A DNA stretch of 23,000 nucleotides. It comes from Pseudomonadota bacterium (GTDB lineage: Bacteria > Pseudomonadota > Gammaproteobacteria > Xanthomonadales > Xanthomonadaceae). The notes under the pieces are model-generated. The model had not been told where the DNA came from, did no database searches, and saw nothing but the letters and a program-made list of their open reading frames with translations. Positions 15,548 to 22,247 of this stretch are shown in pieces. How positions within the stretch are numbered: the first letter of the stretch is position 1; the number at the start of each line of letters is the position of its first letter. Where the stretch lies: NCBI GenBank assembly GCA_023391775.1, contig JAEWAG010000019.1, positions 1-23,000 on the forward strand. Reading direction: 5' to 3'. The position numbers were made by a program, and so were the translations under genes.

Positions 15548-15733
15548 TCGTCCTATCTGAGGAGTGGTTGGCAGCGCTGCCACCTTGGCACATCATTTGG
15601 AAGCGTGCCTTCGATCGTTGGCTTTAGCACTCATGTAAAGCGTTGCGCTACGCCATCCGATGGCTGTGAATTCAGCAGCTCAGACGGCGCCACAATTGTT
15701 ACTTCGAAAGCTTCAGAATTACGGGGATCTTTA

Positions 15734-16615
15734 ATGCAGTGTTTGCACCCTCATTGCCCTTTGGGTAATGGCTTGTCGTCTTGGGCTGATGTTCTGGACC
15801 GTACTGAACTTAGGGTTCGCGCTGGGGACCGGCCGTCCTTTCTCGCAGCATTGGGTGCTTGCGGAGCCTTGAGTGGCGCCGTGCATGTTCCGCCTGAAAT
15901 TTTATCGACGGCTGGATTCAAGAGAATTCTTCGCGCCTGCCCCTGTCTTTATGCGCAAGTTTCGGTAAAGACCACAGCGCGAGCGGTAGTTCATCTTTGC
16001 GAAGTTACGCTTGGGGCGCCGATTGATTCCTCAAACGTCTTTGACGCCTTTAAGATTCAGCATCCAAATTCAGCGCGGAGCTTTCTCCACCCTCCCATAA
16101 TCCCTGGCGCTAACGGCGGTGAAATAATGGAGGCTCTGTGTTCGGAAGTATTGACGAATCACGGAGTTCCACACATGGCTGAGGACGCTGATGGGTGGCC
16201 GGATTGGGGTGCATGCTGTCACGTGTCACTTAATACCGGAAAGCTACGACAGCTAAAGCTTTACGGGGACATACTGATACCTTGTGCGCCTCACAATATT
16301 CTAATTTCTGTTAAGTCGGAAAAGGCGCGCGAGCGCTTTGTTGTTTCCGGAAATCGATTGGAATCGGTGGGTTTCGGATTCTTTGATGAGCCGGATGAGT
16401 TCTGGACGACGACCAGGATGAATATGTACAAGAGGTGGGGCTTTTCCGCTATATATATGCCCGAAATTACGCTATCCGCGATCAAGTCTCACCTTGCCGG
16501 GCTAGGCACATCCGGTCATGCAATCAATATCAATGGGACGGAGCTCTTTCGTCCACTTGAAGATTTCGGGCGCGACATTGCCAGGATAGCGGGAAAGGTG
16601 TCCTTGGCAATATGA
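15734..16615 (+). CDS. Unassigned nuclease-like protein facing the R-M operon
   Basis: A 293-residue protein from ATG 15734 (GGGGA seven bases upstream). A GTG at 15605 in the same frame would add 43 residues of low-quality sequence. The central part reads GGEIMEALCSEVLTNHGVPH, then KLYGDILIPCAPHNILISVK, which fits the D-x(n)-(S/E)-x-K core of PD-(D/E)XK restriction enzymes with serine in place of the middle acidic residue. It continues ERFVVSGNRLESVGFGFFDE and MYKRWGFSAIYMP. I do not recognise a named family. The DNA is strikingly AT-rich against both sides. It ends 19 bases from the end of the EcoRII-like gene, converging on it. A second restriction or accessory nuclease role is inferred. 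Confidence 0.7.
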   Translation: MQCLHPHCPLGNGLSSWADVLDRTELRVRAGDRPSFLAALGACGALSGAVHVPPEILSTAGFKRILRACPCLYAQVSVKTTARAVVHLCEVTLGAPIDSSNVFDAFKIQHPNSARSFLHPPIIPGANGGEIMEALCSEVLTNHGVPHMAEDADGWPDWGACCHVSLNTGKLRQLKLYGDILIPCAPHNILISVKSEKARERFVVSGNRLESVGFGFFDEPDEFWTTTRMNMYKRWGFSAIYMPEITLSAIKSHLAGLGTSGHAININGTELFRPLEDFGRDIARIAGKVSLAI

Positions 16616-16634
16616 TTTTGCTTCCTATAATAAA

Positions 16635-18005
16635 TCAAAAAATGAGGGTAGGGCGACGAGTTCGAATCTCCTGGTCAAAGAACCTGCGGAGTGAGATTAC
16701 GTTATCGCTGTCCCTGTAACAGGTTTCAATGCTGTTTTTAAGCGACTCGGGGACAACGAGTCTGATGTTATCCATTTCCATCTCGGCAATGGATGTGGCC
16801 GCAACGCGATCGTCTACGGTAGCAAGGAAGACTTCGCAGTTGAGTCGCTCGCTCGATACCTGCTTCCACCTTTCCCTTAGGGTGGTCTTCGCCGCGAGCA
16901 CCAGAGCCTCTGCTGGTGCTCGCGTTCCGTTATGCAAATGGGCGAGATCGGGCATAATGAAATCAGGTCTGCGTCCACCCGTAATTGCTTGCTCCACAAA
17001 CCGAACGCGTCCTGCTGAAAGCGCTGCTGAGATGTGATGTTCGAAAGACCGGCCGGCGCGTGTCTTCCGTTGCTGGCTCGCGCTCAGGAACACCGCATCG
17101 ATCTGCGGATAATTGCGGAGGACGGCTGCTGCGATGTCGTCGGTGCCGCATAGAATCGACAGCAGTTCACTCGCCCGCCGCCGCAGCTCGTGACGGCGGT
17201 AAAGCCGGTACTCAAGCTCGCGGCTGATCTCCATGATCGCGTCGCCGGGAGCTTCGATCTCCCAAGGGTCGAATTTTGCAAGCCCCTTGGATTCCAGCCA
17301 CTGCCGCCGTGCCTCTTCCGCAATGCTGGCCGGGTCCGGAATGGTCGCGTACTCCCGTACGAGGTCGCCAAGCGTGCCGTTCCTGATGGCGAAGCGGAAC
17401 CGGTCAATCAGCTCCTCCAGCTCGTCCTGGGCAGTCTGGGCGGTCTGAGCGAGGCTTGAGGGCGGAAACAGCTGATGATGGAAGTCGACTGAAAGGTCAA
17501 GCACGGTTTCCAGCAGTTCGGCTTCGTCCCCGGCCGAGTCCAGAGTGACTATCCACCACCCGCACCCGGCAACCGGACTGCTGAAGCGACCGGCGAGCAG
17601 TAGAGAAGCGGGGGTGAGGTCCTTGAACAGCGTCCTGGGAAGACGCGTAAAGTGGGTCTCGGAGCCTTTGTTGCTGTAGTGGCGCATGCTCGAAAGGGTC
17701 GTCTCCCCCGTCTGCGGCCACAGCACGGCTACCTCGGCCGTGAAGATATGCGGCTTTTCCGGGTTCTCCGAGCGGAGTTCCGGAAAAAAAGCTGCCTCAC
17801 GGATGGGGCGCGGAATGTAGAACCCCGCCTGGTGTTTTCCCGAGTCCGAGGCCCATGACGTGTCATTGCGCGACAGCTTCTTTACCAGCAGCAGCTCACT
17901 CTGCTGCGCCAGCGCCTGGATCTTCCACCATAGCGGGGAGCCGTCCGCAGACTCCTCTTCGACGCGCGGTGCTTCAGTCAGGTAGAGCTCCTGCCGCTCG
18001 GACAT
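16635..18005 (-). CDS. Type II restriction endonuclease, EcoRII type
   Basis: A 456-residue endonuclease. The N-terminal effector DNA-binding domain shows LLLVKKLSRNDTSW then GKHQAGFYIPRPI, matching EcoRII as I remember it (KRLSANDTG, GGHQVGLYIP). The C-terminal catalytic domain shows RKTRAGRSFEHHISAAL, VRFVEQAITGGRRPDFIMP (D348), LVLAAKTTLRERWKQV (K373) and IRLVVPESLKNS. D348 and K373 are 25 residues apart, the spacing I recall for D299/K324 of EcoRII. The next basic residue, K328 in EcoRII, appears to be arginine (R377). The enzyme is predicted to cut CCWGG and to need two sites (type IIE). Start 18005 is chosen because GGGGAAAGG precedes it; its first 28 bases overlap the end of vsr. Last gene of the operon. 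Confidence 0.9.
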   Translation of the reverse strand: MSERQELYLTEAPRVEEESADGSPLWWKIQALAQQSELLLVKKLSRNDTSWASDSGKHQAGFYIPRPIREAAFFPELRSENPEKPHIFTAEVAVLWPQTGETTLSSMRHYSNKGSETHFTRLPRTLFKDLTPASLLLAGRFSSPVAGCGWWIVTLDSAGDEAELLETVLDLSVDFHHQLFPPSSLAQTAQTAQDELEELIDRFRFAIRNGTLGDLVREYATIPDPASIAEEARRQWLESKGLAKFDPWEIEAPGDAIMEISRELEYRLYRRHELRRRASELLSILCGTDDIAAAVLRNYPQIDAVFLSASQQRKTRAGRSFEHHISAALSAGRVRFVEQAITGGRRPDFIMPDLAHLHNGTRAPAEALVLAAKTTLRERWKQVSSERLNCEVFLATVDDRVAATSIAEMEMDNIRLVVPESLKNSIETCYRDSDNVISLRRFFDQEIRTRRPTLIF

Positions 18006-18436
18006 GCCTTTCCCCTGGTTTCGATGCGCTTTGCCAGCGCCATGATGATTTCCGCCCTGTGTGCAGGCGTATGCCCCCTGAGCGAGCATTCCCATACAGT
18101 CTCGACATGCCATCCGATGGCTGCCAGTCTCCCTGCGGTCTGGAGGTCCCGGGCGCGATTCGCATCCACCTTAGCTTTCCAGAACTCAGGACGCGTCTTG
18201 GGCAGACGGAACAGGTGGCAGTCATGCTGGTGCCAGAAGCAGCCGTGGACGAAGACAACCGTCCGGTACTTCGGCAGAACAATGTCGGGCCGGCCGGGCA
18301 GCCCCGCGCCCCCCAGCCGGTAGCGGAACCCGAGAGCATGGAGGCCCTTCCGGATCTCCAGCTCGATCTTTGTGTCCTTCCCCCGGATCCGCGACATCAG
18401 CGCGGAACGGCGCTCCGGGCTGATGATGTCCGCCAT
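17978..18436 (-). CDS. vsr: Very short patch repair endonuclease
   Basis: A 152-residue strand-specific mismatch endonuclease. It nicks next to T:G mismatches that arise when 5-methylcytosine made by the neighbouring methyltransferase is deaminated. Residues match E. coli Vsr by position: RGKDTKIE near the start, GRPDIVLP with D51, HGCFWHQHDC with C66, H69, H71 and C73, and WECSLRG with C117, giving the catalytic and zinc residues. The start ATG overlaps the methyltransferase stop by one base (TGATG), so translation is coupled. The last ~14 residues extend past the conserved fold and overlap the endonuclease start. Confidence 0.96.
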   Translation of the reverse strand: MADIISPERRSALMSRIRGKDTKIELEIRKGLHALGFRYRLGGAGLPGRPDIVLPKYRTVVFVHGCFWHQHDCHLFRLPKTRPEFWKAKVDANRARDLQTAGRLAAIGWHVETVWECSLRGHTPAHRAEIIMALAKRIETRGKACPSGRSST

Positions 18437-19677
18437 CAGGCGCTCTTGCGGGACCGCTTGGCCGGTGCCGCTTTCGCCGCCACCAGGTGCGGCACCATGA
18501 TCCGGGCGACCTCCGCGATCACGGGTACCACTACAGAATTGCCGAACTGCTTGTATGCCCGTGTATCGGACACCGGAATGCGGAAATCGTCATCGAACCC
18601 CATCAGCCGGGCGCACTCGCGCGGCGTCAGACGACGGGGATTCCTGTCGCGGCCGCGGTGGATGAGGATCTCGGACCCGTCCTTGTAATAGCGCGCGGAG
18701 AGGGTGCGGGCGGTGTCCCCGGGAGTCACCAGGCCGAAGCCGAAGCCGTTGCCTTTCTCGCGGTGCTTGGCGGCGTAGTTCTGCAGATAGTCCCAGAGCT
18801 TGTCGGACAGGATGTACTTGTCCAGCACCTTGCCCTTGGGGCCGCCGATGGATGGCCAGTCGGCCGGCTCGCTTCCATCCTCGCGATGCAGGATGCTGCC
18901 GATCTTGGGCGCGTCCTCGAAGGGTGGCAGCTGGAGTTCATCCCAGCTGAAATCCGCTGGTTCCCGGAAGCCCACGATGATGATGCGTTCGCGGTGCTGG
19001 GGAACAAAATGCTTGCCGTTGATGACCTTGTGGAAGACCTGGTAGCCCAGTTCGTTCTGCAGGACATCGATGATGGTCGAGAATGTGCGGCCCTTGTCGT
19101 GGCTGCCAAGGTTCTTGACGTTCTCCAGCAGGAAGGCTCTGGGCCTTTTCGCGGCGATGATGCGGGCGACGTCGAAGAACAGCGTTCCCTGCGTTACGTC
19201 GGCAAAGCCATGGGGACGACCGAGGGCATTTTTCTTGGAAACACCAGCGATCGAGAACGGCTGGCACGGGAATCCCGCCAGCAGCACGTCATGGTCCGGC
19301 ACATCTTCTTCGTGGACCTGTGTGATGTCGGTTGCGAAGATGTGGTCCGGGCCATCATGGAAGTTGGCGGTATAGGTCTTCCTGGCATAGGTGTCCCACT
19401 CGCTGGTGAACACGCAGCGGCCACCCTGCTGCTCGAACGCAGTACGGATGCCCCCGATGCCGGCGAAAAGATCGATGAAGGTGAATCTGGCCGGCTCCTT
19501 CGACGGCTCGCCGAGCGGCAGCAGCCGCTGCCGGATCGCATCGGCGATGTAGGGCTTCGGCTCTGTCTCCCGGGCTTCCCAGCGACGCACGGTCTTCGGG
19601 TCGACTCCCAGCGCCAGGCCAACTTCCTTGTGGCTGAACAGCTTCAGGACTCGGTCGAGCAACTCGTAGGCTTCCAT
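18436..19677 (-). CDS. DNA (cytosine-5) methyltransferase, Dcm/M.EcoRII type
   Basis: A 413-residue enzyme that methylates the C5 of cytosine, very probably in CCWGG. It has an N-terminal helix-turn-helix (VGLALGVDPKTVRRWEA, residues 19-35) and motif I FIDLFAGIGGIRTAF. Motif IV is VLLAGFPCQPFSIAG (C138), followed by VSKKNALGRPHGF, motif VI ENVKNL and motif VIII QHRERIIIVGF. RRLTPRECARLMGF and QFGNSVVVPV close the fold. The target-recognition region (DKYILSDKLWDYLQNYAAKH, then KGNGFGFGL) closely resembles E. coli Dcm. Start ATG 19677 has GGAG seven bases upstream; ATG 19704 lies inside a palindrome and has no ribosome site. First gene of the leftward M-vsr-R operon. In this family the N-terminal domain can act as a transcription regulator. 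Confidence 0.94.
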   Translation of the reverse strand: MEAYELLDRVLKLFSHKEVGLALGVDPKTVRRWEARETEPKPYIADAIRQRLLPLGEPSKEPARFTFIDLFAGIGGIRTAFEQQGGRCVFTSEWDTYARKTYTANFHDGPDHIFATDITQVHEEDVPDHDVLLAGFPCQPFSIAGVSKKNALGRPHGFADVTQGTLFFDVARIIAAKRPRAFLLENVKNLGSHDKGRTFSTIIDVLQNELGYQVFHKVINGKHFVPQHRERIIIVGFREPADFSWDELQLPPFEDAPKIGSILHREDGSEPADWPSIGGPKGKVLDKYILSDKLWDYLQNYAAKHREKGNGFGFGLVTPGDTARTLSARYYKDGSEILIHRGRDRNPRRLTPRECARLMGFDDDFRIPVSDTRAYKQFGNSVVVPVIAEVARIMVPHLVAAKAAPAKRSRKSA

Positions 19678-19697
19678 CTCTGACTCCGGGAAAGATC

Positions 19698-19722
19698 GGG
19701 ACATTCTGTCCGAATGTGTCCC
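19698..19722. promoter_or_regulatory. Candidate autoregulatory operator of the methyltransferase gene
   Basis: GGACATTCTGTCC at 19699-19711 is a palindrome with half-sites GGACA/TGTCC, and a further TGTCCC half-site follows at 19717-19722. It lies 22-45 bases upstream of the ATG at 19677. From memory, regulators of the SsoII/Ecl18kI methyltransferase group bind GGACA-N3-TGTCC in front of their own genes. The match is suggestive, not proof. Confidence 0.55.
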
Positions 19723-19735
19723 GTGGGGGAAGGGG

Positions 19736-19763
19736 AAAAAAAAGAGGGCGCTGGGAAGCGCCC
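19736..19763 (-). terminator. Rho-independent terminator of the 68-residue protein gene
   Basis: Read leftward, the stem GGGCGCT/AGCGCCC (19746-19763) with a 4-base loop is followed by CTC and a run of eight T. It closes the small gene upstream and separates it from the methyltransferase operon. Confidence 0.85.
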
Positions 19764-19790
19764 GAAACGAGGAGCTGGAATTTCTGTCGT

Positions 19791-19997
19791 CTAGCCGGTG
19801 TGGCAAGACGGTGCGCATGTGGCGCAGCCGTTGGCCGTGGGGTAGATCGTCCTTGCCAGGGTGACGCCCCCCCAGCAGGAACTGTGCAGACCGAGGTCCT
19901 TCGTGCTGTCCGCACGCGAGAGCCAGTAACAGCCCTCCTTGTGGACCTCATGGTCGCCATTGCTTTGCTGCCTGTTGTTCACGTGGTACCTGTCCAT
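19791..19997 (-). CDS. Small cysteine-rich protein, conserved type, unknown function
   Basis: A 68-residue protein, MDRYHVNNRQQSNGDHEVHK then EGCYWLSRAD. Cysteines are at 23, 41, 58, 61 and 65, and the end NGCATCAPSCHTG has a CxxCxxxCH arrangement suggestive of metal binding. I recall similar small proteins with NGDHEVH and ANGC..C...CH patterns annotated as hypothetical. ATG 19997 follows GGAGAAG; the TTG two codons upstream is less likely. It has its own terminator (19736-19763). No signal peptide. A role with the R-M operon is only positional. Confidence 0.78.
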   Translation of the reverse strand: MDRYHVNNRQQSNGDHEVHKEGCYWLSRADSTKDLGLHSSCWGGVTLARTIYPTANGCATCAPSCHTG

Positions 19998-20049
19998 CGT
20001 CAACTTCTCCGGTCAGCGCGGGTGCGCAGCCGGATAGTGGCGGCGTCCC

Positions 20050-20066
20050 GTCTCACTGCGTGAGAC
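20050..20066. promoter_or_regulatory. Palindrome in the divergent intergenic region
   Basis: GTCTCAC-TGC-GTGAGAC, a perfect 7-bp inverted repeat 53 bases upstream of the small Cys-rich protein gene and 154 bases upstream of the gene at 20220. Could be an operator for one or both; no regulator is identified. Confidence 0.45.
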
Positions 20067-20219
20067 CGGTCACACTCCGCCTCGGGTGGGAAAGCTCCTA
20101 CGGAAATTTCCCAAAGTTCCGACAGGACAACGGCCGGTATGCCGGCTGTGCCAGAGATCCCGCCTGTGCAAGCTCCTCCAGCCGGCTATCCCGGCCGGTA
20201 ACCACTGGAAGGAGATCCC

Positions 20220-20705
20220 ATGAGCTCGCAGAACAGGATTTCACTGCAGTTGAGCGAGGCACAGCTGGCGGCGGCCCGGGAGGCCATCGGCTCGCTGGAG
20301 CAGGCGCTGGCGTCTCTGGTGTCGCTGTCTCCGCCCGAGCGGCGGAGGCTGATCAAGATGGGCCCCAAGTCCGAGAGCTTCTGCCGCCAGGCGCTGCGGG
20401 TGATGGAGCAGAACCCGCACATCGTCCCGGACAGCGTGGACGTGGCCTCGGCCCGGGAGGACCTGGTGGCACTGGATGCGCTGCGTCCGTTGCTGGACCG
20501 GGTGCGGCGGCTGGCGGAACGCGGCAACGATACGGAGATGGCGCTGGGCAGCGACGTCATGGACGTCTCGCTCAAGGGCTACCAGCTGCTGCGCGTGGCC
20601 GGCAAGCAGCAGGGCCTGGACGGGTTCGCCAAGGAGCTGGGCCTGCGCTGGGCCAAGAGCCGTCGCAAACAGGAAGAAGCCGAGCCGGCCGAAGACCCGG
20701 CCTGA
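20220..20705 (+). CDS. Conserved hypothetical protein, helical
   Basis: A 161-residue, largely alpha-helical soluble protein: SLQLSEAQLAAAREAIGSLE then QALASLVSLSPPERRRLIKM, GPKSESFCRQALRVMEQNPH, LDALRPLLDRVRRLAERGND and DVMDVSLKGYQLLRVAGKQQ. It ends in a basic then acidic tail. No enzymatic motif, signal peptide or membrane segment. The family is not recognised. ATG 20220 follows AAGGAGAT at ideal spacing, and a strong terminator follows at 20771, so it is very likely a real single-gene unit. Confidence 0.82.
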   Translation: MSSQNRISLQLSEAQLAAAREAIGSLEQALASLVSLSPPERRRLIKMGPKSESFCRQALRVMEQNPHIVPDSVDVASAREDLVALDALRPLLDRVRRLAERGNDTEMALGSDVMDVSLKGYQLLRVAGKQQGLDGFAKELGLRWAKSRRKQEEAEPAEDPA

Positions 20706-20732
20706 GTGCCCGCGCCGACACACAGCCCTGTG

Positions 20733-20755
20733 CCGACCGGCATACCGCCGGTCGG
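20733..20755. repeat. Perfect 9-bp hairpin after the gene at 20220
   Basis: CCGACCGGC/GCCGGTCGG with loop ATACC, 28 bases past the stop and just before the T-tract terminator. Probably an accessory stem of the 3' UTR. Confidence 0.65.
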
Positions 20756-20770
20756 GCTGCATCCCTTTTC

Positions 20771-20794
20771 AGCCGCCTCCGGGCGGCTCTTTTT
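20771..20794 (+). terminator. Rho-independent terminator
   Basis: Stem AGCCGCC/GGCGGCT with loop TCCG followed by CTTTTT. A classical intrinsic terminator for the gene at 20220. Confidence 0.9.
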
Positions 20795-21024
20795 CGTCTG
20801 GCCATTGCCTGTACGCGGGGTAGCGTGGCCCCGGCCTTTGCGCCCCTGAGCGGGTGCGGACGCCAGCCGGACGTATCGCCGGGAGGGCATGGGCAGGGTT
20901 GAAGCGCGGCCAGCTCCATCCCACGTGCGCGAGGGGTGTGGAGAAGGCTGGGATCGGGTCCAGGACGCAGGGCCGCTTGCTGGCAGGGATGTTTCAGCCG
21001 TTACGGTCTATCGGGCAGCCGGTC
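20795..21024. other. Intergenic region before the tandem array
   Basis: About 230 GC-rich bases with no supported gene or promoter. Several frames are open through it but lack ribosome sites and recognisable protein. Confidence 0.45.
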
Positions 21025-21253
21025 CGGAGAGTCCCGGAACTCTTCCGTTGGACAAAATTTCATCAACGGAGAGCCTCTGATTCATTCCGTTGGACAAATT
21101 TTCATCAACGGAGAGTCTCCGATTTATTCCGTTGGACAAATTTTCGTCAACGGAGAGTCCCGGATACTCATCGATGGACAAAATTTCATCATCGTTGAGT
21201 GTCTGATTCATTCCGTTGGACAAATTCTGTCCAACGATGAGGCTCGGATATTC
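21025..21253. repeat. Tandem array of 42-bp palindromic units
   Basis: Five full units begin at 21044, 21086, 21128, 21170 and 21212, exactly 42 bases apart; a partial unit (CGGAGAGTCCCGGAACTC) precedes them. Each unit starts with TCCGTTGGACAAA, has an AAATTT-type centre and carries CAACGGA at positions 21-27, giving a 7-bp stem around a 13-base centre; the 15-base tail (GAG, TCTC, GATT, AT) varies more. In unit 4 the stem CGTTG/CAACG changes to CGATG/CATCG, keeping the pairing. In unit 5 the palindrome extends to CGTTGGACA/TGTCCAACG with a 5-base centre. The array is much more AT-rich than its surroundings. Confidence 0.9.
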
Positions 21254-21569
21254 AACGGAAAGCATCAGAGGCTCAACCTGGCGGCGCGGGTCCTCGACCC
21301 TTGCGAGCCAGTTCTCTCGCGGTAAGAATTCCCCGACCCGGAGAGTTGGATTCTTCTGATGCCTTCGATGCCGCGCAGCGTTCGGACACAGCCCGGAGGC
21401 TGAAGCCAGAAGGGGCAGGCACAGACCAGGCCGGGCACGCAGCCAGCGACCGGCACGCCGGGGTTGCCGCGCAACAGGGCCGATCCTGATGTACCCGCAA
21501 CAACAGCATGAAAGCCGGTGCGAGGTCGCTGGCGACCTCGCGGGCATGTCCGGAAGGCGGCGGCGCTGC
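21254..21569. other. Intergenic region after the tandem array
   Basis: About 316 GC-rich bases between the array and the stop of the VOC protein gene. No gene or terminator that I can support; frames through it are Arg/Pro/Ala-rich and lack start signals. Confidence 0.45.
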
Positions 21570-22016
21570 TCAGCCCTTGCCCGGCTGCCATCCTTCGGGC
21601 GGGACGGTGTTGATCATCCACGGCACGCCGAACCTGTCGATGCAGCCGCCGAAGCCGGGCGACCAGAAGGTCCCGGCGAAGGGCATGGTCTGCCTGCCGC
21701 CCTCGGACAGCTGCTCGAACCAGCGGCGGGCCTGGTCGACGTCACCGGTGTGCAGGGTCACGTCGAAGCCGTTCTTCGGTTTGTCGACATTGGGCGCCCA
21801 CTGCACGTCCATGTCCGCGCCCATCAGCGATTGGTCGCCGACTTCCAGCCAGGCGTGCATCAGCCAGTCCTTGTATTGCTCGTCCACGGGCATCTCGTCG
21901 CCGGGGGCGGCCGAGTAGGGCACGGCGGCGGTGATCCTGCCGCCCAGCACCCGGGCGTAGAACTCGAAGGCCTCGCGGCACTGGCCGCGGAAGCTGAGGC
22001 TGGTCACGATCTTCAT
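21570..22016 (-). CDS. VOC-superfamily protein, PhnB/glyoxalase-like
   Basis: A 148-residue protein with the paired beta-alpha-beta-beta-beta modules of the vicinal oxygen chelate fold. The first begins MKIVTSLSFRGQCREAFEFY then ARVLGGRIT, and the second contains NGFDVTLHTGDVDQARRWFE. The end FGGCIDRFGVPWMIN is typical of the PhnB-like branch. These proteins are often annotated as 3-demethylubiquinone methyltransferase-like, but this one has no methyltransferase motif. The metal ligands of true glyoxalases are not evident, so substrate and activity are unknown. ATG 22016 follows AAGGAGGAGA, a very strong ribosome site. Confidence 0.88.
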   Translation of the reverse strand: MKIVTSLSFRGQCREAFEFYARVLGGRITAAVPYSAAPGDEMPVDEQYKDWLMHAWLEVGDQSLMGADMDVQWAPNVDKPKNGFDVTLHTGDVDQARRWFEQLSEGGRQTMPFAGTFWSPGFGGCIDRFGVPWMINTVPPEGWQPGKG

Positions 22017-22247
22017 AACGTCTCCTCCTTGGTGGTGGCCGCCCGGGCCAGCCGGGCGGGTGATCGACTCACGGACTTGCGACGGGTGGGGAGGGGGATC
22101 GACAAGATTTGGCGGCGTCGTCGCCAGCTCTTTCGGAGCCGCCCACCTGGCTGGACGCCGTCGGCGCGGGTGGCGTGGACCGATAGCCTCAGGGTGCAAG
22201 AGGACGATGGCTTAGCATCGCACCATCCCACCGGGAGGTGAGCGGCC
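22017..22247. other. Divergent promoter region
   Basis: 231 bases between the leftward VOC gene and the rightward Imm11-like gene. GGGAGGTGAG at 22233-22242 is the ribosome site of the latter. No clear operator or promoter boxes were found. Confidence 0.45.

Noticed and set aside
15605..15733. 43-codon N-terminal extension of the nuclease-like gene from GTG 15605
   Set aside because: Weak ribosome site and no protein-like pattern; ATG 15734 has a better site. Not excluded.
18487..19683. 398-codon open frame on the plus strand
   Set aside because: Antisense to the methyltransferase gene, whose motifs are unmistakable; the plus-strand product resembles nothing.
20160..20219. Riboswitch upstream of the gene at 20220
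   Set aside because: GCCGGC/GGCCGG hairpins are present but no conserved core of a known riboswitch class was recognised.
21025..21253. CRISPR array
   Set aside because: The 42-base units repeat almost in full, without unique spacers of constant length, and no cas gene is in the window.
20936..21547. Proteins with 14-residue repeats encoded by the array
   Set aside because: Since 42 is a multiple of three, any stop-free frame gives a 14-residue repeat. Frames are open on both strands, without ribosome sites or plausible flanks.
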